DNA of 32,620 bases from Burkholderiaceae bacterium (GTDB lineage: Bacteria > Pseudomonadota > Gammaproteobacteria > Burkholderiales > Burkholderiaceae): positions 1 through 32,620 of the forward strand of contig CANGEC010000004.1 in the NCBI GenBank assembly GCA_947452625.1, in the 5' to 3' direction. The translations under genes and the position numbers were made by a program. Below are positions 27,058 through 32,620 of the stretch, one piece after another (position 1 is the stretch's first letter; every line of letters begins with the position of its first letter). The notes under the pieces are model-generated. The model was not told where the DNA came from, made no database searches, and saw only the letters and a list, made by a program, of their open reading frames with translations.

Positions 27058-28340
27058 ATGTCTCTACTGACTGCTGGTTTATAGAGTTTGACGGTTTTAA
27101 CGCCTTGTTCATCAAACTGCACGATCTCCATCACGATGTTGGCAATTCTGAGACTGACATCATGATCCGGGATCGCCTCGAGCTCTTCCAAAATAAGTCC
27201 ATTCAGCGTGCGGGGTCCATCTAAGGGAAGATTTAAATCTAATAAGCGATTTAAATCGCGCAGCGAAGCGCTGCCACTGGCCAGGTATGTCCCATCAGCA
27301 AGCCATTGAGGTTCATGCGATAGGCTAGAGAATGAGGTCGTGAATTCTCCAATGAGCTCTTCAACGATATCTTCGAAAGTCACTAGCCCCAGTACTTCGC
27401 CATATTCATTGACTACTAAACTTAAACGTTCCTGGTTCTCTTGGAAAAATTGCATTTGCTGCAATACTGGCGTGCCGCTAGGAATGAAGTAAGGCTCACT
27501 GAGCAAGGCTTTAAAGTCTTGATGTTTTAGTTCATTGCTACCAAGCAAAGACAAGGTTTTTTTGACGGACAAAATGCCAATGATCTTTTCAGAGTCACCA
27601 TCACAGACTGGTAATTTATTGTGATAACAAGTCTCTAATTGCTGCACGACTTCATCTATAGGTCTTGAGAGATCTAAAACTTCGATCTTTGACCTTGGTG
27701 TCATTACATCATCAACAGAAATGTTTTCGAGATTGAAGAGATTTAGCAAAATATTGCGGTGATGATTTGAAACAAATCGGTTTGACTCCAGTACTAAACT
27801 ACGCAATTCTTCTTTACTCATTGCCCGGTTCTCAGTGGAGGGCTGTAGACCAAAAATCCGCATCAGACCCGAGACAAAATTATTAATAAACCAGAGTAAG
27901 GGCGCCAGGATGTAGGTCAGCGGCAAAATTAGCCAACCCACATTAGAGGCAATTTTTTCAGGAAAGGCAGCGCCAATAACTTTAGGAGTAATTTCACTAA
28001 AAATAATGATGAGTAATGCTACGGCTAAGGTGGCAATTGAGAGTACGAAGCCACTATCGCCAAAAAGATGCAGGGCAATCCCCGTTACTAAAATAGGAAG
28101 AATGGTGTTGATGAGGTTGTTTGAAATTAACAATACTGATAGTAGCGAATCAATCCGCTTTAATAGCCTCTCTGCTAAAGCAGCCCCGGCGTTGCCACCA
28201 TTTGCCATTGCCCGCAAGCGATGTCGATTGGAGGACAGCATGCTGGTTTCGGCCATAGAAAAGAAGCCGGATAGCGCTAGCAAAAAGACGACGAGTGCCA
28301 GCTGGGATAAAAATGGCCAATCGTCAAAAAAAGTATCCAT
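27054..28340 (-). CDS. HlyC/CorC-family (CNNM) transporter
   Basis: Inner-membrane protein with a DUF21/CNNM transmembrane domain (about residues 1-190), two CBS domains (about 205-335) and a C-terminal CorC_HlyC domain. Relatives are linked to Mg2+/Co2+ efflux or ion homeostasis. Seen here: LVVFLLALSGFFSMAETSMLSSNRHRLRAMA, the signature MAETS, further hydrophobic helices (VLLISNNLINTILPILVTGIAL and on), VDDVMTPRSKIEVLDLS opening the CBS pair, and VTFEDIVEELIGEF. The track uses TTG 28373; ATG 28340 gives 428 residues and keeps the whole first helix, though no strong ribosome-binding site is seen. It is the first gene of the minus-strand operon leading into pilB, pilC, coaE and zapD. The transported ion is not determinable here. 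Confidence 0.9.
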   Translation of the reverse strand: MDTFFDDWPFLSQLALVVFLLALSGFFSMAETSMLSSNRHRLRAMANGGNAGAALAERLLKRIDSLLSVLLISNNLINTILPILVTGIALHLFGDSGFVLSIATLAVALLIIIFSEITPKVIGAAFPEKIASNVGWLILPLTYILAPLLWFINNFVSGLMRIFGLQPSTENRAMSKEELRSLVLESNRFVSNHHRNILLNLFNLENISVDDVMTPRSKIEVLDLSRPIDEVVQQLETCYHNKLPVCDGDSEKIIGILSVKKTLSLLGSNELKHQDFKALLSEPYFIPSGTPVLQQMQFFQENQERLSLVVNEYGEVLGLVTFEDIVEELIGEFTTSFSSLSHEPQWLADGTYLASGSASLRDLNRLLDLNLPLDGPRTLNGLILEELEAIPDHDVSLRIANIVMEIVQFDEQGVKTVKLYKPAVSRDI

Positions 28341-28374
28341 GGGTAAGGCCTGTAATGAGTGCGGAGGATTCAAT

Positions 28375-28404
28375 ATAGCAAAGTGCTATTTCACATGCTA
28401 TAGG
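28375..28404. promoter_or_regulatory. TGCTAT inverted repeats between divergent corC-like gene and ogt
   Basis: ATAGCA-AAG-TGCTAT is a perfect 6-3-6 inverted repeat at 28375-28389, and a third copy of TGCTAT follows at 28396. It lies 35 nt before the corC-like ATG and about 50-80 nt before ogt, so it could be an operator for either or both genes. The repeat is seen; regulation is inference. Confidence 0.35.
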
Positions 28405-28421
28405 TGTAATGGGGACCTGCA

Positions 28422-28450
28422 TTAACTTTTTCTGTTAATTGTGTAAGAAT
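28422..28450 (+). promoter_or_regulatory. Candidate ogt promoter (leaderless)
   Basis: TTAACT (-35-like, 4 of 6) and AAGAAT (-10-like, 4 of 6) are separated by 17 bp. The -10 ends 6 nt before the ogt ATG and there is no Shine-Dalgarno sequence, so the mRNA would start at or next to the start codon. Confidence 0.4.
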
Positions 28451-28456
28451 CGCCGG

Positions 28457-28969
28457 ATGACCTCAAAAGATCGGCTCCTCCCGTTAAAGAATGCGCAATA
28501 TTGTGTGATTGATGCGCCTTTTGGACGCCTTGGCATTGCTACGGAAATGGTTGACGGCAGTTTGATGCTTGCCAAAATTGATTATTTATCTCCCTCTACC
28601 TCCTTATGCCCTCCCAGTAACGCGTTGGCAAAGGAAGTGGCTAAGCAGTGTGCGGCGTATTTTAAAAATCCCACTAATCAGTTTGATGTGCCAATGAAGC
28701 CGGCTGGTACAGAGCATCAACAAAAGGTCTGGCGAGCGGTGCAAGCTATTCCACTTGGGTCAACCAAAACTTATGGCGAGATTGCTAAGGCTATTAAAAG
28801 TGGACCCAGGGCAGTTGGCACTGCCTGCGGCGCAAATCCTTACCCCTTAATTGCCCCTTGTCATCGAGTTGTTTCCGCTCAAGGGATTGGAGGATTTATG
28901 CAAGAAGATTCACTAGGGCTATATCGCCAAATCAAAATATGGCTTTTACAGCATGAAGGTGTACTCTAG
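28457..28969 (+). CDS. ogt: Methylated-DNA-protein cysteine methyltransferase (Ogt)
   Basis: Suicide DNA-repair protein that removes alkyl groups from O6-alkylguanine onto its own cysteine. The 170-residue protein has the active-site motif PCHRVV (LIAPCHRVVSAQG). The helix-turn-helix recognition region QKVWRAVQAIPLGSTKTYGEIAKAI and arginine finger SGPRAVGTACGANP come before it, and GGFMQEDSLGLYRQIKIWLLQHEG closes it. The short N-terminal domain (VIDAPFGRLGIATEMVDGSLMLAKI) fits Ogt rather than the longer Ada. The track starts at TTG 28439; ATG 28457 is preferred, with a -10-like box ending 6 nt upstream and no Shine-Dalgarno sequence. Its TAG stop lies in CTAG, shared with the convergent squalene-synthase-like gene. 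Confidence 0.94.
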   Translation: MTSKDRLLPLKNAQYCVIDAPFGRLGIATEMVDGSLMLAKIDYLSPSTSLCPPSNALAKEVAKQCAAYFKNPTNQFDVPMKPAGTEHQQKVWRAVQAIPLGSTKTYGEIAKAIKSGPRAVGTACGANPYPLIAPCHRVVSAQGIGGFMQEDSLGLYRQIKIWLLQHEGVL

Positions 28970-29952
28970 ATTCTTGCTTTCGCGGTGAGCACGTTTCTCA
29001 ATGGGGTTGAACCTAGGTAGAAAAAAGTTTTGATCAGCGCATCATGAGCAGCCGCAATTTTTGTAAAACCATAAAAAAGCCACACGACTTTTCTGGAAAG
29101 TCTTACATCAGTCATTTGATGCGAGCTTTCGCGCGCTGCAATCTGATTCAGTGTTAATACAGCCAATCCAAAAGCTAAAAGGCAAAAACGTCGCATACCA
29201 ATTTCTGCCTTTGGCAGTAGCAGAATATAGGTCATCGCATCATGAAGTTTTTGATAAGCGATATGCAATAGATCAAGTTGAGTTAGGTTGGCGGGCTTCC
29301 AAGAAACGCCACGTGCCTGATCTTGCGGTGAGTCTTTGAGGATGTTGGTCATTTGCAATGCTTGACCAAATGCAATGGCTAAATTTTCGTGACCCGCAAT
29401 ATTTTTAGAGAAGGCAGGGGAGTAATGCCTAAAGATATTGGTAAGGAGTTCTCCAACGACGCCTGCTACTACATAGCAATAATCCTCAAACTCTTGAAGA
29501 TTTTTTAGACCTGTCTGCGTTTGTTTACCATGAAATAGAGACATCCCTTCAGACATGACCGAGACACATCGACTGACAGCAGTTTGGTCATGTTCCGAGC
29601 AGGTATGCAGAATCCGCAAAACTGTTGGTGTGTGGGCAATTAAGTCGAGCTCATCAAAATTGGGGTAGAGCTTTAATGCATCAAGGCAGGGAGTAACAAA
29701 GGCATCAACGGCTATTTTTCCTAAAACTGCTTCCAGGAATAGTTTAGATAAATGTCGTTTGGTCTCGGGGGTCAGTTCTGCGGCGTCTTCAATCGTGTCG
29801 ACAATTCGACAGAGTAAGTAGGTATTGCCAACGACTTTTTCAATAGCGGGCGGTAACAAGGGAATCGTGAGGGCAAAAGTGCGTGAGACCGAATGCAAAA
29901 TGGCTTTTTGATAGGCCAAGTCGGTTTGAGGGGTCTCGGTCGGAGCATTCAC
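28966..29952 (-). CDS. Squalene/phytoene synthase family protein
   Basis: Head-to-head prenyl transferase family enzyme, expected to join two farnesyl (or geranylgeranyl) diphosphates into squalene or phytoene. The 328-residue protein starts its fold at SVSRTFALTIPLLPPAIEKVVGNTYLLCRIVDTIEDAAEL. The first Asp-rich motif is D52-T-I-E-D56. YCYVVAGVVGELLTNIF (159-174) matches the family signature. The second Asp-rich motif is D207-S-P-Q-D211 in QMTNILKDSPQD. The pattern looks more like squalene than phytoene synthase, but this is a judgement. No hopanoid cyclase or carotenoid gene is adjacent. The start is GTG 29952, and a CATAAT box lies 6 nt upstream, suggesting a leaderless mRNA. The gene overlaps ogt by 4 nt at its 3' end. 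Confidence 0.9.
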   Translation of the reverse strand: MNAPTETPQTDLAYQKAILHSVSRTFALTIPLLPPAIEKVVGNTYLLCRIVDTIEDAAELTPETKRHLSKLFLEAVLGKIAVDAFVTPCLDALKLYPNFDELDLIAHTPTVLRILHTCSEHDQTAVSRCVSVMSEGMSLFHGKQTQTGLKNLQEFEDYCYVVAGVVGELLTNIFRHYSPAFSKNIAGHENLAIAFGQALQMTNILKDSPQDQARGVSWKPANLTQLDLLHIAYQKLHDAMTYILLLPKAEIGMRRFCLLAFGLAVLTLNQIAARESSHQMTDVRLSRKVVWLFYGFTKIAAAHDALIKTFFYLGSTPLRNVLTAKARI

Positions 29953-29958
29953 TAGGTA

Positions 29959-29964
29959 ATTATG
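29959..29964 (-). promoter_or_regulatory. Candidate -10 box of the squalene-synthase-like gene
   Basis: Read on the minus strand this is CATAAT, one change from consensus, ending 6 nt before the GTG start. A weak -35-like TTGATT lies 19 nt further upstream. No Shine-Dalgarno sequence is present, so transcription probably begins at the start codon. Confidence 0.42.
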
Positions 29965-30060
29965 TCAGACCTGCATGATTCAAAATCAATCAAATTGCCT
30001 AACCGCCATAAATGACAAGGCCATATAATTTGACCAATTTCTTCGAGGGGATGTAGGTCG

Positions 30061-31476
30061 ATGCTGATTTGGTTTGTCATCATCTATTGGGTTATATCGG
30101 TAGGCATTGGCCTATGGGCAGCATTACGCGTTAAAAATACCGCCGATTTTGCTGCTGCGGGCCATAGCTTGCCTATGCCCATTGTGACCGCTACAGTGTT
30201 TGCCACTTGGTTTGGCTCCGAGACAGTGCTAGGTATCCCAGCAACCTTTTTAAAAGAAGGCTTGGGTGGTGTGGTGGCTGATCCCTTTGGGTCATCGCTC
30301 TGTTTGATCCTGGTGGGATTATTTTTTGCCCGCCATCTTTATAACCGGCGGATGTTGACGATCGGTGATTTCTTCCGTGAAAAATATGGACGGACTGTCG
30401 AGGTTCTCGTTACCCTGTGCATTGTGGTTTCTTATTTAGGCTGGGTAGCTGCGCAGATCAAAGCTTTGGGTTTAGTTTTCAACGTGGTCTCAGAAGGCAG
30501 CATCACTCAAACTGGCGGTATGTTAATTGGTGCTGGCAGTGTGTTGATCTACACCTTGTTTGGGGGGATGTGGTCAGTTGCCATTACCGACTTTATTCAG
30601 ATGATCATCATTGTGATTGGGATGCTTTATATCGGTGGCGAAATGGCTGAGCAAACTGGTGGAATTACGGTGGTGCTTGAGCACGCTGTTGCCGCTGGTC
30701 AATTTAGTAATTTCTGGCCGGAGATGAATTTGGCTTCTATCCTCGGTTTTGTGGCTGCTTTATGTACCATGATGCTAGGCTCGATCCCGCAGCAAGATGT
30801 GTTTCAGAGAATAACCTCTTCTAAGAACGTCAACATTGCAGTCAATGCCGCAATCCTTGGCGGGGTCTTATATTTCATCTTTGCATTTGTACCCATGTAT
30901 TTGGCATATTCTGCAACCTTGATAAGTCCAGATTTGGTGAAGCAGTATTTAGGTACCGATCCCCAAATGATTTTGCCAAAGCTCATTCTGAATCATGCGC
31001 CGATGATTGCTCAAATCATGTTCTTTGGGGCACTACTCTCTGCAATTAAGAGTTGTGCGAGCGCAACCTTATTAGCCCCCTCCGTCACTTTTGCTGAAAA
31101 TATTGTGCGGGGTTTCTTTAAGCATTTATCTGACCATGATTTATTAAAGATCATGCGCATTACTGTTCTTTGTTTTGCAGTGGTGGTCACTTTCTTTGCC
31201 ATTAATTCTCAGCTATCCATTTTTAAGATGGTCGAGAGTGCCTATAAGGTGACTTTGGTTGCGGCATTTGTGCCACTCGCTTTTGGGGTGTATTGGTCCA
31301 GAGCAAATTCTCTTGGCGGCTTGCTGGCGGTAGTGGGTGGTCTAACAATTTGGATTAGTTGCGAGATTTTGGCTCCCAATGCCATCATACCCCCGCAATT
31401 GGCGGGCCTGGTAGCTAGTACCGTTGGCATGCTTTTGGGCGGTCTAGTTCCAAGGGGTAGGTTGAAAGCGATTTAA
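30061..31476 (+). CDS. Sodium:solute symporter family (SSS) transporter
   Basis: Inner-membrane secondary transporter of the SSS family, expected to couple solute uptake to the sodium gradient. The 471-residue protein has about 13 hydrophobic segments, starting LIWFVIIYWVISVGIGLWAAL. Family-like stretches are FAAAGHSLPMPIVTATVFATWFGSETVLGIPATF, YTLFGGMWSVAITDFIQMIIIVIGMLYIGG (the classic SSS core) and LGSIPQQDVFQRITSSKNVNIAV. The ATG follows GAGGGGATGTAGG, which acts as ribosome-binding site. The region upstream is shared with the divergent squalene-synthase-like gene. No neighbouring enzyme points to a substrate, and I will not name one. A terminator follows 12 nt after the stop, so it is likely monocistronic. 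Confidence 0.9.
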   Translation: MLIWFVIIYWVISVGIGLWAALRVKNTADFAAAGHSLPMPIVTATVFATWFGSETVLGIPATFLKEGLGGVVADPFGSSLCLILVGLFFARHLYNRRMLTIGDFFREKYGRTVEVLVTLCIVVSYLGWVAAQIKALGLVFNVVSEGSITQTGGMLIGAGSVLIYTLFGGMWSVAITDFIQMIIIVIGMLYIGGEMAEQTGGITVVLEHAVAAGQFSNFWPEMNLASILGFVAALCTMMLGSIPQQDVFQRITSSKNVNIAVNAAILGGVLYFIFAFVPMYLAYSATLISPDLVKQYLGTDPQMILPKLILNHAPMIAQIMFFGALLSAIKSCASATLLAPSVTFAENIVRGFFKHLSDHDLLKIMRITVLCFAVVVTFFAINSQLSIFKMVESAYKVTLVAAFVPLAFGVYWSRANSLGGLLAVVGGLTIWISCEILAPNAIIPPQLAGLVASTVGMLLGGLVPRGRLKAI

Positions 31477-31488
31477 CTTTCGCAACGC

Positions 31489-31521
31489 TATTGCCTAAAT
31501 ATTAGGCAATAATATTTTGTT
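31489..31521 (+). terminator. Intrinsic terminator of the SSS transporter gene
   Basis: TATTGCCTAA pairs perfectly with TTAGGCAATA (10 bp) around a 3-nt loop ATA, followed by ATATTTTGTT. It lies just after the transporter stop. Confidence 0.82.
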
Positions 31522-31569
31522 GCACTGCAAAATAATCTCCTCTAATATGACATTAATTCGACATTTATT
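31520..31569 (+). promoter_or_regulatory. Candidate promoter/operator region of panE-like gene
   Basis: The palindrome TTGCA-C-TGCAA (31520-31530) overlaps a possible -35 (TTGCAC), 17 bp upstream of a -10-like TAATAT (31543-31548). Downstream, GACATTAATT (31549) and GACATTTATT (31560) form a direct repeat with an 11-bp period, one helical turn, just before the ribosome-binding site. This layout suits a DNA-binding regulator. The repeats are seen; promoter use and regulation are inferred. Confidence 0.38.
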
Positions 31570-31586
31570 GATCTTATGGAGTTCCT

Positions 31587-32606
31587 ATGAAAATTTGTGT
31601 GATTGGCGGAGGTGGCGCTATCGGCGGCTATCTGGCTGTCATGTTGGCGCGAGCCGGTAACGAGGTGACTGTAGTTGCGCGCGGTGCAACTTTAGCGGCT
31701 ATTAAAGAGCGTGGTTTAGCTTTGATCATGGATGACCAGCCTGAACCATTGGTTGCCCAAGTTAAAGCAGTGGAAAAAATTACGGATGCCGAGAAACCAG
31801 ATGTCGTCATCTTGGCAGTAAAGGCCCATCAGGTTGAACCCATCATCGATGATCTTGCTACGCTCATGGGGCCAGAAACCATTTTGATTCCGATGCAAAA
31901 CGGTATTCCTTGGTGGTATTTCCAGAAACTCTCAGGTCAGTATCAAGATCACTCCGTAGAAACGGTAGATGCGGGTGGCGTTGCCAAGAGCAAGATTAAC
32001 CCTAACAATATTATTGGTTGCGTAGTGTATCCAGCAACCTTTACTCAGGCTCCTGGTGTGATTCGTCATGTGGAAGGCAATCGCTTTCCCTTGGGTGAGT
32101 TGGATGGGCAAGTAACTGAACGTATTCAGAAAATATCTGAAATGATGGGCGCTGCTGGATTTAAGTCGCCAATCTTGGAAGATATTCGTTCTGAGATCTG
32201 GCTAAAGCTTTGGGGCAATATGACTTTTAATCCCATTAGCTCTCTTACACATGGCACCTTAGAGGGTATTTGCCAGTACCCTCTGACCAAAGAGTTGGCC
32301 CGCAACATGATGGCTGAAGCGCAAACGATTGCAGAAAAATTGGGCGTCACTTTTCGGGTAGATATTGAGCGCCGTATTGCAGGTGCTGAGAAGGTGGGCA
32401 AGCATAAGACGTCGATGTTGCAAGATCTTGAAGCTGGCCGCAGTTTGGAGGTTGATGCATTGCTTGGCTCTGTCATTGAGCTCGGAAAAATTACTGAGAT
32501 AGCAACACCATGTCTCAACACAGTTTTTGCACTAACAAAATATTTAGATGAGAACGTTCAGGCCTCTAAAGGTAGCTTGGCTTTGCCATCGGTATCGGGC
32601 TACTAG
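31587..32606 (+). CDS. panE: 2-dehydropantoate 2-reductase (PanE/ApbA family)
   Basis: NADPH-dependent reductase of the ketopantoate reductase family, which makes pantoate for vitamin B5 and coenzyme A. The 339-residue protein opens with the dinucleotide motif MKICVIGGGGAIGGYLA (G7-G14), then VVILAVKAHQVEPIIDDL and PMQNGIPWWYF. The probable catalytic lysine is K207 in EIWLKLWGNMTFNPISSLT. KTSMLQDLEAGRSLEVDALLGSVIELG is the typical C-terminal segment. GGAG upstream of the ATG supports the start. Several members of this family reduce other 2-keto acids, and the protein is longer than E. coli PanE (303), so the substrate is likely but not certain. If it is PanE, it and coaE are both in the CoA pathway, though not adjacent. 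Confidence 0.88.
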   Translation: MKICVIGGGGAIGGYLAVMLARAGNEVTVVARGATLAAIKERGLALIMDDQPEPLVAQVKAVEKITDAEKPDVVILAVKAHQVEPIIDDLATLMGPETILIPMQNGIPWWYFQKLSGQYQDHSVETVDAGGVAKSKINPNNIIGCVVYPATFTQAPGVIRHVEGNRFPLGELDGQVTERIQKISEMMGAAGFKSPILEDIRSEIWLKLWGNMTFNPISSLTHGTLEGICQYPLTKELARNMMAEAQTIAEKLGVTFRVDIERRIAGAEKVGKHKTSMLQDLEAGRSLEVDALLGSVIELGKITEIATPCLNTVFALTKYLDENVQASKGSLALPSVSGY

Positions 32607-32620
32607 TTTTTAGTATTTAG

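Noticed and set aside
28006-28425. 139-residue plus-strand ORF over the 5' end of the corC-like gene
   Set aside because: Antisense to a conserved membrane domain; no recognisable fold. The Cys-rich tail (CNECGGFNIAKCYFTCYRC) looked zinc-like at first but is just the translated promoter spacer.
32126-32521. 131-residue minus-strand ORF inside panE
   Set aside because: Shadow frame of a complete PanE-family gene.
1-32620. CRISPR arrays, tRNA or rRNA genes, transposons
   Set aside because: No regularly spaced repeats, cloverleaf-like sequences or transposase motifs were found on reading the window.

Overview
The window looks like a chromosomal segment of a betaproteobacterium of the family Burkholderiaceae, most likely Polynucleobacter or a close relative. 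This is inferred from three things. The G+C content is moderate (judged by eye, not computed). The gene order runs dcw cluster, peroxiredoxin, lpxC, DUF721/dciA, secA, argJ, DUF815 ATPase, mutT, zapD, coaE, pilC, pilB. MurD and MraY carry inserts that I associate with Burkholderiales. No database search was possible.

Bases 1-13059 are the 3' part of the division and cell-wall (dcw) cluster, all on the + strand: murE (3' end only), murF, mraY, murD, ftsW, murG, murC, ddl, ftsQ, ftsA, ftsZ. Up to ftsA, neighbouring genes overlap by 1-10 nt or sit 1 nt apart, so they are probably one translationally coupled operon. It makes UDP-MurNAc-pentapeptide, lipid I and lipid II, supplies D-Ala-D-Ala, and builds the Z-ring and divisome. 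After ftsZ come a structured GC-rich intergenic element, a Prx5-type peroxiredoxin and lpxC (lipid A). A DciA-like gene lies convergent to lpxC and divergent from secA.

Bases 17953-20794 interrupt the usual secA-argJ order. They hold a two-gene module for a periplasmic molybdenum hydroxylase (iorA-like [2Fe-2S] subunit and Tat-exported iorB-like subunit), bounded on both sides by strong intrinsic terminators. Bases 20795-23329 hold argJ, a DUF815-type AAA ATPase and a MutT-type Nudix hydrolase.

Bases 23326-28340 are a minus-strand operon read as corC-like transporter, a short pilB, pilC, a decayed pilD remnant, coaE and zapD. The pilD remnant is not in the ORF track. It is a short piece whose frame joins a catalytic-Asp-like segment directly to the C-terminal tail of a prepilin peptidase. 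PilB lacks the usual N-terminal domain.

Bases 28457-32606 carry ogt (DNA repair, +), a squalene/phytoene synthase family gene (-), a sodium:solute symporter (+) and a PanE-type ketopantoate reductase (+).

Most of the window is core metabolism and division, and I see no new defence, mobile or CRISPR system. The points most worth a second look are the pilD relic with the shortened PilB, the iorAB insertion, the alternative-fold hairpin upstream of the peroxiredoxin gene, and several genes with a -10-like box so close to the start codon that leaderless mRNAs are likely. No gap between genes exceeds 300 bases.
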